16,200 nt of DNA from Candidatus Mediterraneibacter gallistercoris (GTDB lineage Bacteria > Bacillota_A > Clostridia > Lachnospirales > Lachnospiraceae). Under the pieces are notes generated by a model that was not told the origin of the DNA, did not search any database, and was given only the letters and a program-made list of their open reading frames with translations. The DNA lies in contig DWWI01000091.1 in NCBI GenBank assembly GCA_019119745.1, positions 1-16,200 of the forward strand. The letters run 5' to 3'. Below, piece after piece: positions 7,883 through 15,967 of the stretch. Each line of letters starts with the position of its first letter. The first letter of the stretch is position 1. The translations under genes and the position numbers were made by a program.

Positions 7883-7996
7883 GCGCGATGCCTGCAGCTC
7901 ACGCTGTTCGCTGACTGTTGCCCGTCGGATGTCCGCAGTCTGTTCAGGCAGGCCTGCCCGTCCATGCATCCGTTCTCCGGGCGTATAGCACAAAAT
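7883..7996. other. GC-rich non-coding tract with a 12-bp palindrome
   Basis: This stretch lies between the small membrane peptide gene and the convergent terminator and has higher GC than its surroundings. It contains a perfect palindrome GGCAGGCCTGCC (7947-7958) and a near-palindrome CGGATGTCCG (7926-7935). I see no convincing gene on either strand: the minus-strand open frame through it lacks a family resemblance and runs across the terminator. The rest of 7677-8064 (7677-7744 and 8032-8064) holds nothing recognisable beyond the ribosome site of the small gene. Confidence 0.4.
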
Positions 7997-8031
7997 ATAA
8001 CCCCGGACCTGTTTTACAGTTCCGGGGTTAT
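7997..8031 (-). terminator. Strong Rho-independent terminator of rpmB
   Basis: ATAACCCCGGA pairs with TCCGGGGTTAT, and the stem extends to 15 positions with one mismatch around a TTTTA loop. Read on the minus strand the hairpin is followed by ATTTTG, and it lies 34 bases after the rpmB stop, so it fits rpmB best. The plus strand lacks a U tract after the stem, but the stem is strong enough that it may also slow transcription coming from gerW. Confidence 0.8.
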
Positions 8032-8064
8032 TCCGTGTCATTCAAATTATAGATCTTTGTCTGA

Positions 8065-8250
8065 TTACGCACGCTCTACACGTCCGGACTTCAGACAGGA
8101 TGTACAAACATACATTTTCTTGGATCCGCCTTCTGTCTTAACTCTGACAGATTTTACATTTGATTTCCACATTTTTGGTGATCTTCTATGAGAGTGGCTT
8201 ACATTGTTTCCGAAATGAGCACCCTTTTCACAAATAGCACATTTAGCCAT
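8065..8250 (-). CDS. rpmB: Ribosomal protein bL28
   Basis: This 61-aa protein of the large ribosomal subunit begins MAKCAICEKG and contains VSHSHRRSPKMWKSNV, the L28 hallmark. Cys4, Cys7, Cys49 and Cys52 (CAIC ... CTSC) form the zinc ribbon of the Cys-containing L28 type. The frame is open 14 codons further upstream, but AGGAGG on the minus strand (8257-8262) lies just before the ATG at 8250, and L28 proteins start there. It is divergent from the Asp23-like gene, and in Bacillus rpmB also lies beside yloU-yloV. Confidence 0.97.
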   Translation of the reverse strand: MAKCAICEKGAHFGNNVSHSHRRSPKMWKSNVKSVRVKTEGGSKKMYVCTSCLKSGRVERA

Positions 8251-8301
8251 GACTGCACCTCCTAACAATCTGAACTGGTCATTTAGACTCATAACACTGA
8301 T

Positions 8302-8330
8302 ATTCTAGCAGAAACGTTTTATCATTGCAA
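8302..8330 (-). promoter_or_regulatory. Sigma-A promoter of rpmB
   Basis: On the minus strand TTGCAA (8325-8330) and TAGAAT (8302-8307) are spaced by exactly 17 bases, and TGC before the -10 box gives an extended -10. AT-rich DNA upstream (8331-8360) could act as an UP element. The leader to the rpmB ATG is about 45 bases. Confidence 0.75.
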
Positions 8331-8368
8331 GCACTTTTTAAAAAAACGTGTCAAAAAACGAATCATTG

Positions 8369-8397
8369 TTGTAAAATCAAAGAAGTAATAGTATAAT
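8369..8397 (+). promoter_or_regulatory. Sigma-A promoter of the Asp23-fakA operon
   Basis: TTGTAA (8369-8374) and a perfect TATAAT (8392-8397) are 17 bases apart. The start site would be near 8404, giving a leader of about 44 bases. It is back to back with the rpmB promoter, and the A-rich DNA between them can serve both. Confidence 0.75.
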
Positions 8398-8447
8398 AAT
8401 CATGTTATTTATGGCATAAACCATTAGAAAACTGGAGGTAGACATTG

Positions 8448-8807
8448 ATGAAAGGAAGTATGAGCACTGATCTGGGAATCATTACGGTCAATCCCGAAGT
8501 GATCGCCAAATATGCAGGTTCCGTAGCAGTGGAATGTTTCGGAATCGTCGGTATGGCAGCGGTAAATATGAAAGACGGTCTGGTTCGTCTTTTGAAAAAA
8601 GACAGCCTGACACACGGAATTCAGGTAGAGATCTCAGACGATAACGCCCTCACCCTGAATTTTCATGTCATTGTCGCTTATGGCGTGAATATCCTTTCTG
8701 TTTCTGACAATCTTATGAGTAATGTAAAATATAAGGTTGAAGAATTCACCGGCATGACGGTAGAAAAGATCAACATCTTCGTAGAAGGTGTGAGAGTGAT
8801 AGATTAA
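8448..8807 (+). CDS. Asp23/Gls24 family protein (YloU-like)
   Basis: This 119-aa protein of the Asp23/Gls24 family is close in context to Bacillus YloU. Family features are the opening STDLGIITVNPEVIAKYAGSV, the GIVGMA motif, and the C-terminal VKYKVEEFTGMTVEKINIFVEGV. Members are linked to envelope stress or fatty acid metabolism, but the molecular role is not settled. GGAGGT at 8434-8439 lies 8 bases before the ATG at 8448. A TTG just before it (8445) and an ATG at 8460 with its own AAGGAAG are alternative starts. fakA starts 13 bases downstream, so the two are translated from one message. Confidence 0.92.
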   Translation: MKGSMSTDLGIITVNPEVIAKYAGSVAVECFGIVGMAAVNMKDGLVRLLKKDSLTHGIQVEISDDNALTLNFHVIVAYGVNILSVSDNLMSNVKYKVEEFTGMTVEKINIFVEGVRVID

Positions 8808-8820
8808 GGAGGATATTATC

Positions 8821-10494
8821 GTGGCTGTTAAAACGATAGATACGGAGATGCTCCGGAAGATGTTCCTGGCAGGAGCAGCGAATCTGGAAGCGAAGAAAGA
8901 ATTCATCAATGAATTGAACGTATTCCCTGTGCCTGACGGGGATACCGGTACGAATATGACCCTGACGATCATGTCGGCAGCTAAAGAAGTACAGGCACTT
9001 GAGAATCCTGATATGGTCTCCATAGCGAAAGCAATTTCATCAGGTTCATTGAGAGGGGCCAGAGGAAATTCGGGCGTTATACTTTCACAGCTTCTCCGTG
9101 GATTTACAAAAGAGATCAAAGAACATAATGAAATTGACGTAAATATTCTTGCAAAAGCATGTGACCGCGCTACCGCGACAGCTTACAAGGCTGTCATGAA
9201 ACCGAAGGAGGGTACAATCCTCACTGTTGCAAAAGGCATTTCACAGAAAGCGGCTGAACTTGCCGAGACAACAGATGATCTGGAAGCCTTTCTCCCGGAT
9301 GTGATCAGTCATGCCGAGGAGGTGCTCAAGGAGACTCCGGAACTTCTTCCCGTATTAAAAGAAGCCGGTGTCGTGGACTCCGGCGGACAGGGTCTTCTGG
9401 AAGTTATTCGCGGCGCCTATGACGCATTTCTCGGAAAAGAGATTGATTATGCGGCAATAGAGGCAAGTTCCGGGACAAAGATGGTAAAACCCGGTCAGCA
9501 GGCCGAGGCAGATATCAAATTCGGCTACTGCACGGAATTTATCATTATGACGGACAAGCCGTTTACTGACAAAAACGAAACAGAGTTCAAGGCTTATCTG
9601 GAATCTATCGGTGATTCCATTGTTTGTGTGGCGGACGATGATATCGTCAAAGTCCATGTCCATACGAATGATCCCGGACTCGCGATCCAGAAAGCACTGA
9701 CATACGGACAGCTCTCACGCATGAAGATTGACAATATGCGCGAGGAACATCAGGAGAAACTGATCCGTGACGCAGAGAAGGTTGCCGCTCAGCAGGCGCA
9801 GGCGGCGGAAGTAAAGAAGAAAAAAGAGCCAAGAAAACCGGTAGGATTTATCGCTGTTTCCATCGGTGATGGAATGAATGAAATCTTCCGCGAACTTGGC
9901 GTAGACTATATCATCGAGGGTGGACAGACAATGAATCCGAGCACGGATGACATGCTCACAGCGATTGATGAAGTAAATGCTGACCATATCTTCATCCTGC
10001 CGAACAATAAAAACATCATCCTTGCAGCCAATCAGGCCCGGTCTTTGACAAAAGATAAAGATATCATTGTAATTCCGACAAAGACTGTTCCACAGGGTAT
10101 TACAGCGGTGATCAGCTATATGCCTGAAGCTGATGTGGATGCAAATCTTGAGGCTATGGAAGAAGCCGTCAAAAATGTCAAGACAGGTCAGGTGACCTAT
10201 GCAGTACGCGACACAAAGATTGATGACAAAGTTATCCATGAAGGTGATATCATGGGAATCGGAGATCAGGGAATCCTTTCTGTCGGGCAGTCTGTTGAAG
10301 ATACCGTCAAAGACATGCTTGCCCAGCTCGTAGATGATGATTCTGAACTGATCAGTCTCTACTATGGTCAGGACGTTCATGAAGAGGATGCCGAAAAATT
10401 CGCGCAGACCGTTGAAGAGCTTTATCCTGACATAGATGTTGATGTTCATATGGGCGGCCAGCCGATTTACTACTATGTACTTTCAGTAGAGTAA
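8821..10494 (+). CDS. fakA: Fatty acid kinase catalytic subunit FakA (DhaL/DAK2 domain, YloV)
   Basis: FakA phosphorylates fatty acids bound to FakB, making acyl-phosphate for phospholipid synthesis. The protein has 557 aa. The N-terminal DhaL kinase domain (about 8-205) has the Mg-ATP motif PVPDGDTGTNM (36-46, Asp39 and Asp41) and SLRGARGNSGVILSQ (76-90). The middle domain carries Cys237 (GYCTEF) with His279 and His281 (KVHVHTNDPG), matching the metal-site residues of FakA. A Lys/Glu-rich linker (about 308-335) leads to a C-terminal DegV-like domain. Translation starts at a GTG, 8 bases after AAGGAGG (8806-8812). No FakB gene lies in the window, so the acyl-binding partner must be elsewhere. 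Confidence 0.94.
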   Translation: MAVKTIDTEMLRKMFLAGAANLEAKKEFINELNVFPVPDGDTGTNMTLTIMSAAKEVQALENPDMVSIAKAISSGSLRGARGNSGVILSQLLRGFTKEIKEHNEIDVNILAKACDRATATAYKAVMKPKEGTILTVAKGISQKAAELAETTDDLEAFLPDVISHAEEVLKETPELLPVLKEAGVVDSGGQGLLEVIRGAYDAFLGKEIDYAAIEASSGTKMVKPGQQAEADIKFGYCTEFIIMTDKPFTDKNETEFKAYLESIGDSIVCVADDDIVKVHVHTNDPGLAIQKALTYGQLSRMKIDNMREEHQEKLIRDAEKVAAQQAQAAEVKKKKEPRKPVGFIAVSIGDGMNEIFRELGVDYIIEGGQTMNPSTDDMLTAIDEVNADHIFILPNNKNIILAANQARSLTKDKDIIVIPTKTVPQGITAVISYMPEADVDANLEAMEEAVKNVKTGQVTYAVRDTKIDDKVIHEGDIMGIGDQGILSVGQSVEDTVKDMLAQLVDDDSELISLYYGQDVHEEDAEKFAQTVEELYPDIDVDVHMGGQPIYYYVLSVE

Positions 10495-10528
10495 AATGAA
10501 AAATAATTAGCAGCATTGTAAGAACCGG

Positions 10529-10562
10529 GGCGTTCTTCCGACAGGGAGAGCGCCTTGTTTAT
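10529..10562 (+). terminator. Terminator after fakA
   Basis: GGCGTTCTTCC pairs with GGAGAGCGCC, with a G-U pair and one bulge, around a short loop. TTGTTTATT follows. The stem is imperfect, so read-through into recG, which has no obvious promoter of its own, is plausible. Confidence 0.6.
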
Positions 10563-10589
10563 TAAGTGAAGTAATACGGAGAGTTTTTT

Positions 10590-12650
10590 ATGAAAAGCAG
10601 ATCGAGCATCGGATCCCTGAAAGGGATCGGAGAAAAAACCGAAAACCTGTTCCACCGGCTTGGAGTTTATAAGGTGGAAGACCTGATCCGTTATTATCCC
10701 AGAGGATTCGAGATATATGACGATCCGGTTCCTATCAGCGAGGTAGAAGAGGGAAAAACCAATACGATTGCAGGCAGCGTATTCGGACGTATTTCTGTAT
10801 CCGGGAACCGTTCTCTTCAGGTTACTGCACTGAATTTAAAAGATTTGACCGGTACGATCAAAGTATTATGGTTTCGCATGCCATTTCTGAGAAACACGCT
10901 CGGGAAAGGCGGTATGCTCATCCTTCGGGGACGTGTGGTAAAAAGAAGAGAAGGACTTGTAATGGAACATCCCGAAATCTACTATCCTGCGTCAAAGTAT
11001 GAGGAAAAACGTCATTCCATGCAGCCTGTCTATCCCCTGACTGCCGGCCTGACAAACAACGCAGTGGTCAAGGCGGTACGTCAGGCTTTGGAAGCTGCCG
11101 ATGAAACTCAGGACATCCTTCCCCGCCGTCTGTCAGCAGTTCACGGGTTTCTCCCATATAGTGAAGCAGTTCGGAAGATGCATTTTCCGAGTAATAAAGA
11201 AGAATTTATTCAGGCAAGGGAACGATTTGTCTATGAAGAATTTCTTGTCTTTATCTTGTCACTGCGGCGGATGAAGGAAAACGAAAGCCGGTCTGAGAAC
11301 CGGTTTACATTTGAAACCTGTCCGGAAATCGACCGTTTCCTGATGGAACTTCCTTATGATCTGACAGATGCTCAGAAAAAAGTATGGGGAGAGATAAAAC
11401 ATGATATGCAGAGCAGTCATGTTATGTCACGTCTTGTCCAGGGCGATGTGGGATCAGGGAAAACAATTGTAGCATTTCTCGGGCTTCTGATGGCCGGACT
11501 GAACGGATACCAGGGAGCGTTAATGGCGCCTACCGAAGTACTGGCCAGACAACACTATGAAAATATATCGGGAATGCTGGAACATTACCATATTCCCGTA
11601 AAAGCCGAACTTCTCACCGGATCAATGACCGCGAAGCAGAAACGGGAAGCTTATGAAAGGATTTCCTCGGGCGAAGTCTCGATCATCATAGGCACTCACG
11701 CTCTGATCCAGGATAAGGTAACCTATCATGATCTGGCTCTGGTCGTAACAGACGAGCAGCACCGTTTCGGAGTAAAGCAGAGGGAAGCTCTGGCAGGCAA
11801 AGGCTGTACGCCCCATATTCTCGTCATGAGCGCGACCCCCATCCCGCGGACACTTGCCATCATTCTGTACGGGGATCTTGACATTTCCGTGATCGATGAA
11901 ATGCCCAAAAACCGGCTTCCCATCAAAAACTGCGTTGTAGATACAGGTTACAGAGAGACTGCTTACCGTTTTATGAAAAAACAGGTGGCGGAGGGCAGAC
12001 AGTGTTATGTCATCTGTCCTATGGTGGAAGAAAGTGAAAGTCTGGAAGCCGAAAATGTCCAGGACTATTCACGCATGCTCGCCGAAGAAATGGGGAATGA
12101 TATCCGTGTCGCATATCTACACGGCAAGATGAAACAGCAGGAAAAGGACGGAATCATGGAGGCCTTCGGACGAAACGAAATACAGATTCTTGTATCGACT
12201 ACCGTGATCGAGGTCGGCATCGACGTCCCTAACGCGACGGTCATTATGATTGAAAACGCAGAGCGCTTCGGCCTCGCCCAGCTCCACCAGCTGAGGGGAC
12301 GTGTGGGAAGGGGAAAATACCAGTCCTACTGCATTTTTATGACTGCCTCAAAATCAGATGAGACAAAAGAACGGCTCGACATCCTGAATCACTCCAATGA
12401 CGGATTCTTTATCGCCGGTGAAGACCTGAAAATGAGAGGTCCCGGTGATCTGTTCGGAATCCGCCAGAGCGGAATACTGGATTTTAAAATTGCTGATGTG
12501 TTTCAGGACGCAAAGATCCTGCAGAGCGCAAATGAGGACGCCGAAAAGATTCTGAAAGAAGATCCTGAGCTGACATCTCCGGAGAATGCGGGACTTCGCC
12601 GTTATATCGACAGAAAGATCAGTGAGATCATGCTGGAGACGACGCTGTAA
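10590..12650 (+). CDS. recG: ATP-dependent DNA helicase RecG
   Basis: RecG regresses stalled replication forks and branch-migrates Holliday junctions. It has 686 aa, a normal length. The N-terminal wedge has an OB fold (about 55-135, including RISVSGNRSLQV). The helicase core has Walker A GDVGSGKT (285-292), APTEVLARQH (313-322), the DEQH box (388-391), SATPIPRTLA (414-423), and QLRGRVGRG (567-575), followed by the RecG C-terminal region with GEDLKMRGPGDLFG. GGAGAG at 10578-10583 serves as ribosome site. It lies downstream of Asp23-fakA as in Bacillus. Confidence 0.97.
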   Translation: MKSRSSIGSLKGIGEKTENLFHRLGVYKVEDLIRYYPRGFEIYDDPVPISEVEEGKTNTIAGSVFGRISVSGNRSLQVTALNLKDLTGTIKVLWFRMPFLRNTLGKGGMLILRGRVVKRREGLVMEHPEIYYPASKYEEKRHSMQPVYPLTAGLTNNAVVKAVRQALEAADETQDILPRRLSAVHGFLPYSEAVRKMHFPSNKEEFIQARERFVYEEFLVFILSLRRMKENESRSENRFTFETCPEIDRFLMELPYDLTDAQKKVWGEIKHDMQSSHVMSRLVQGDVGSGKTIVAFLGLLMAGLNGYQGALMAPTEVLARQHYENISGMLEHYHIPVKAELLTGSMTAKQKREAYERISSGEVSIIIGTHALIQDKVTYHDLALVVTDEQHRFGVKQREALAGKGCTPHILVMSATPIPRTLAIILYGDLDISVIDEMPKNRLPIKNCVVDTGYRETAYRFMKKQVAEGRQCYVICPMVEESESLEAENVQDYSRMLAEEMGNDIRVAYLHGKMKQQEKDGIMEAFGRNEIQILVSTTVIEVGIDVPNATVIMIENAERFGLAQLHQLRGRVGRGKYQSYCIFMTASKSDETKERLDILNHSNDGFFIAGEDLKMRGPGDLFGIRQSGILDFKIADVFQDAKILQSANEDAEKILKEDPELTSPENAGLRRYIDRKISEIMLETTL

Positions 12651-12678
12651 AATAACTTTTCAGCAGGGAGGGACAAAA

Positions 12679-13503
12679 ATGGAAGACGCATATGTACTCA
12701 CACTGAAAAACCGAAAATTTTCCGAATTTTATCTGTGTTACTGCGGCTACGCAAAATGCGAACCGCTGCACAGCTTCGGACCGGCAGTCCGTCCTAATTA
12801 CCTGATTCATCTGATCCTCGACGGAAAAGGGATCTACCAGATCGGCGATACACAGTACGAGCTGGCAAAGGGACAGGGGTTTCTGATCGAGCCGGAGGTA
12901 CAGACATTCTATCAGGCCGACAAGGATAAACCGTGGACCTATCTATGGATCGGATTCAGCGGCAGCCGGGCAAAAGAATATCTGGCCGATATAGGGCTGG
13001 GAAGCGGACATAAAATTTTCCGCTGCGAAGACATCTCCGGACTCAGACAGATCCTGATTGAAATCCTGAAAAGGAACACATATACCGTAGAAAATGATTT
13101 TTACCGCGAGGGATTTCTGTATTCATTTTTCGGTCTTCTGTCTAAAAACATAAAGAGTGAAGCTATCTCACAGCAGGAGACTGAAAATCTGTATGTGAGA
13201 AAAGCACTGGAATATATCCAGAATAACTATCACTATGGGATCCGCGTGTCTGACATTGCAGATTACGTGGGCGTCAGCCGCGGTTACCTTCACACGCTTT
13301 TTACGAAAACCCTCGGCCAGTCACCGCAGGAATATCTTGTCAATCACCGGATCACCCGGGCCCAGCAGCTCCTTGAGATCACGGATCTGCCGGTAGAAGG
13401 CGTGGCGCAGTCCTGCGGATACACTGATCCTCTTGTATTTTCAAAACTGTTTAAAAAGAAGACCGGGAAAACTCCTTCCGCATACCGGAGGGAAAGTACA
13501 TAA
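12679..13503 (+). CDS. AraC family transcriptional regulator (likely controls the alpha-galactosidase gene)
   Basis: This 274-aa AraC/XylS regulator has an N-terminal cupin-type sugar-sensing domain (about 15-100; LIHLILDGKGIYQIG, then GQGFLIEPEVQTFYQAD). A linker and two helix-turn-helix motifs (about 189-209 and 238-258) follow, with the C-terminal signature AQSCGYTDPLVFSKLFKKKTGKTPSAYR. The layout resembles MsmR/RafR-type activators of galactoside use. The frame is open from 12586 inside recG, but AGGGAGG (12665-12671) lies 7 bases before the ATG at 12679. recG ends 28 bases upstream with no terminator, so the regulator is probably read through from recG. The alpha-galactosidase gene follows after 85 bases on the same strand. 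Target and inducer are inferred from position only. Confidence 0.9.
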   Translation: MEDAYVLTLKNRKFSEFYLCYCGYAKCEPLHSFGPAVRPNYLIHLILDGKGIYQIGDTQYELAKGQGFLIEPEVQTFYQADKDKPWTYLWIGFSGSRAKEYLADIGLGSGHKIFRCEDISGLRQILIEILKRNTYTVENDFYREGFLYSFFGLLSKNIKSEAISQQETENLYVRKALEYIQNNYHYGIRVSDIADYVGVSRGYLHTLFTKTLGQSPQEYLVNHRITRAQQLLEITDLPVEGVAQSCGYTDPLVFSKLFKKKTGKTPSAYRREST

Positions 13504-13522
13504 TGACTGCTTTTTCTTACAT

Positions 13523-13582
13523 TTTCTCCTGTTTATTGGCTCAAAAATCAATATAATAAGATTCAACAATAAACAGGAGGAA
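13523..13582 (+). promoter_or_regulatory. Long inverted repeat around the aga -10 box and ribosome site
   Basis: CTCCTGTTTATTG (13526-13538) and CAATAAACAGGAG (13567-13579) are exact reverse complements. The stem can extend to 16 pairs with one G-U (13523-13538 / 13567-13582). The 28-base loop contains the -10 box, and the right arm contains most of the AGGAGG ribosome site. In RNA from upstream this would hide the ribosome site. In DNA it gives two half-sites with centres 41 bp apart, close to four helical turns. Confidence 0.75.
13552..13557 (+). promoter_or_regulatory. -10 box of the alpha-galactosidase gene
   Basis: A perfect TATAAT lies 32 bases before the ATG. At 17-base spacing the -35 position reads CTGTTT (13529-13534), a poor match to TTGACA, which is typical of promoters needing an activator. 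The start site would be near 13565, giving a leader of about 24 bases that contains the right arm of the inverted repeat but not the left. Confidence 0.6.
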
Positions 13583-13588
13583 TACATC

Positions 13589-15814
13589 ATGAACATTTCT
13601 GTAAACGCCACCACACATACATTTCATCTTTATAACAACGAGATCAGCTACATTATGACTGTACTCCCAAACGGACAGATGGGGCAGCTATATTTCGGAA
13701 GAAAAGTCCACGAACGTGACGATTATTCCTACCTTATCGAAGTACGGTCCCGCCCCATGACAGCCTGTGTATTCGACACAGACAAATGCTTTTCCATGGA
13801 ACATCTGAAGCAGGAATACGCTGTGTTCGGCTCAACAGATTACCGCTCACCGGCAACGGAACTTCTGCAGAATAACGGAAGCCGTATCTCGGAATTTGTG
13901 TTTCAAGACTACCGGATTGAAAACGGCAAGCCCTCACTTGAGGGACTACCCGCCACTTATACCGAGTCTGAAAACGAAGCACGTACACTCGTCATCGGTC
14001 TGGCAGATCCGCTCACGCAGATCCGCCTGGAACTTTTATATACAATTTTTGAAAAAGGCGGCATTATCACGCGAAGCGCGCGATTTATTAACAACGGCAA
14101 AGAAGATGTTCACCTGACAACTGCCATGAGTCTATGCATGGATCTTCCGGACAGTGATTACGACTGGATCCAGTTTTCCGGAGCATGGGCAAGAGAGCGC
14201 TATCCGAAAACGCGGCATCTCGAGCAGGGAATTCAGTCTGTAGGAAGCATGAGAGGTAATTCTTCCCACAACCACAACCCGTTTGTAATCCTAAAACGTC
14301 CGACTGCCGATGAATTTCAGGGCGAGGCCATCGGTTTCAGCTTGATTTACAGCGGCAACTTTCTTGCACAGGCAGAAGTAGATGCATATAATACGACAAG
14401 ATTTCTCATGGGGATTCATCCGGCCGGCTTTGACTGGAAACTTTCAGCAGGCACGTCTTTTCAGACGCCGGAAGCTGTTATGATATATACTGATCAGGGA
14501 CTGAACCGCTTAAGCCAGACATTCCACCGTCTGTATCAAAAGCGGCTTGCCAGAGGATACTGGAGAGACAGGGAGCGTCCGATCCTTCTCAACAACTGGG
14601 AAGCTACCTATTTTGATTTTACTGAAGAAAAGCTGCTGCAGATTGCCGGGAAAGCAAAGGAGTGCGGAGTAGAACTGTTTGTACTTGATGACGGATGGTT
14701 CGGACAGCGAAATACAGAACATGCAGGTCTCGGCGACTGGATTGCAAATACAGATAAACTTCCTTCCGGAATTGCCGGGCTCTCGGAAAAGATTGAAAAA
14801 ATGGGTATGATGTTCGGTCTCTGGTTCGAGCCCGAAATGGTCAACAAAGATTCTGACCTTTACCGCGAACATCCGGACTGGATCCTGCAGACTCCCGGGC
14901 GAAAGCCTTCCCACGGACGTTTCCAGTATGTACTGGACTTTTCCAGAAAGGAAGTAGTAGACCGTATTTATGAGATGATGTCAAAGCTTCTTTCCGAAGC
15001 AAAAATATCCTATGTGAAGTGGGATATGAACCGCAGTATTACAGAGTGCTACTCCGCATCACTACCTGCTGACCGTCAGGGTGAGGTGTATCACCGATAT
15101 ATCCTCGGAGTCTATGACCTGTATGAAAGACTCACAAGCAGGTTCCCGCATGTACTGTTTGAGTCCTGCGCAAGCGGCGGCGGACGTTTTGATCCGGGAC
15201 TTCTCTACTATGCGCCGCAGGGCTGGACAAGCGATGATACTGACGCAGTGGAGCGTCTCAAAATCCAGTACGGGACATCATACTGTTATCCGGTAAGCTG
15301 TATGGGAAGCCATGTCTCCGTCACTCCGAACCATCAGCTGAACAGATGCACGCCTCTCTCCACGAGAGCAAACGTAGCGTATTTCGGCACATTTGGCTAC
15401 GAGCTTGATCTGAATAAACTGACAGAGGAAGAACAGAGAGAAGTAAAGGAGCAGATCCGCTTTATGAAACAGTACCGCAGGCTGATCCAGTTCGGCACGT
15501 TTTACCGGCTGCAAAGCCCGTTTGAAAATAATGTTGCCGGATGGATGGTTGTCAGCGATGATAAAAAAGAAGCAATTGCAGGGCGGTATAAAATCTTAAA
15601 CGGAGCAAACCAGCCGTTTGAAAGAATGTATCTGAAAGGGCTGAATTCAGACACAGAATACCGGATCAACGGGGATGAGACCCATTACGGAGATGAACTG
15701 ATGAACTGCGGTCTGGTCACAACGGATGCATCTGCAGGAGAGACTGCTCCGGGAGAAAAGATGAGCCGGGACTTTGACTCGCAGCTGTATATAATCGAAG
15801 CTTGCAACAAATAA
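13589..15814 (+). CDS. aga: Alpha-galactosidase, glycoside hydrolase family 36
   Basis: This enzyme cleaves terminal alpha-1,6-galactose from melibiose, raffinose and stachyose. It has 741 aa, the usual length of bacterial GH36 enzymes, and no signal peptide, so it acts in the cytoplasm on imported oligosaccharides. An N-terminal beta-sandwich (to about 320) precedes the catalytic barrel with LLNNWEATYFDF (333-344), LFVLDDGWFG (363-372), WFEPEMV (412-418), YVKWDMNR (475-482) and WTSDDTDA (546-553). By family comparison Asp479 is the nucleophile and Asp549 the acid/base, close to D478 and D548 of the Geobacillus AgaA/AgaB enzymes. A C-terminal beta domain ends the protein. The frame is open from 13433, but the ATG at 13589 has AGGAGG (13575-13580) 8 bases before it. 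No transporter or sucrose hydrolase is nearby. Confidence 0.96.
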   Translation: MNISVNATTHTFHLYNNEISYIMTVLPNGQMGQLYFGRKVHERDDYSYLIEVRSRPMTACVFDTDKCFSMEHLKQEYAVFGSTDYRSPATELLQNNGSRISEFVFQDYRIENGKPSLEGLPATYTESENEARTLVIGLADPLTQIRLELLYTIFEKGGIITRSARFINNGKEDVHLTTAMSLCMDLPDSDYDWIQFSGAWARERYPKTRHLEQGIQSVGSMRGNSSHNHNPFVILKRPTADEFQGEAIGFSLIYSGNFLAQAEVDAYNTTRFLMGIHPAGFDWKLSAGTSFQTPEAVMIYTDQGLNRLSQTFHRLYQKRLARGYWRDRERPILLNNWEATYFDFTEEKLLQIAGKAKECGVELFVLDDGWFGQRNTEHAGLGDWIANTDKLPSGIAGLSEKIEKMGMMFGLWFEPEMVNKDSDLYREHPDWILQTPGRKPSHGRFQYVLDFSRKEVVDRIYEMMSKLLSEAKISYVKWDMNRSITECYSASLPADRQGEVYHRYILGVYDLYERLTSRFPHVLFESCASGGGRFDPGLLYYAPQGWTSDDTDAVERLKIQYGTSYCYPVSCMGSHVSVTPNHQLNRCTPLSTRANVAYFGTFGYELDLNKLTEEEQREVKEQIRFMKQYRRLIQFGTFYRLQSPFENNVAGWMVVSDDKKEAIAGRYKILNGANQPFERMYLKGLNSDTEYRINGDETHYGDELMNCGLVTTDASAGETAPGEKMSRDFDSQLYIIEACNK

Positions 15815-15838
15815 ATCATTAACTGTTTAGAATTTCCA

Positions 15839-15868
15839 GTTTATAAATATCAGATCCTCCACATACTA
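15839..15868 (+). promoter_or_regulatory. Candidate sigma-G (forespore) promoter for the SASP gene
   Basis: CATACTA at 15862-15868 equals the Bacillus sigma-G -10 consensus. GTTTA (15839-15843), 18 bases upstream, resembles the forespore -35 element. SASP genes are classic sigma-G targets. The start would be near 15875, giving a leader of about 150 bases, longer than usual, which lowers confidence. Confidence 0.45.
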
Positions 15869-15871
15869 TTG

Positions 15872-15967
15872 ATGTAACATGAAGGACCGAACAGCAGATG
15901 TATGATAACCGGCTGCACCGGAAAGTCAGCAGATTACATACAGATGCAGCCGGTTTGAATGTTACAT
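15872..15967 (+). repeat. Nested inverted repeats between aga and the SASP gene
   Basis: An inner perfect 11-bp inverted repeat, AACCGGCTGCA / TGCAGCCGGTT (15907-15917, 15945-15955), is enclosed by an outer perfect 9-bp one, ATGTAACAT / ATGTTACAT (15872-15880, 15959-15967). The inner loop is 27 bases and no U tract follows, so it is an atypical terminator for aga. It may instead be a structured SASP leader. Confidence 0.7.

Noticed and set aside
7727..8041. Minus-strand open frames of 82 and 104 codons over the region after gerW
   Set aside because: They run through the terminator hairpin and lie opposite the better-supported 45-aa membrane gene. Their composition is Gln/Arg/His-rich without domain pattern.
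7964..8191. Plus-strand 75-codon frame overlapping rpmB
   Set aside because: It is antisense to rpmB, which has a perfect ribosome site and all four zinc cysteines.
9715..10449. A 244-codon open frame on the minus strand opposite fakA
   Set aside because: It is a shadow of fakA: no ribosome site, no family resemblance, and the plus-strand frame is a clear FakA with catalytic motifs.
13462..13492. Stem near the end of araC followed by a T run at 13511, as a terminator
   Set aside because: The stem is short, lies within the coding region, and is separated from the T run by over 15 bases.
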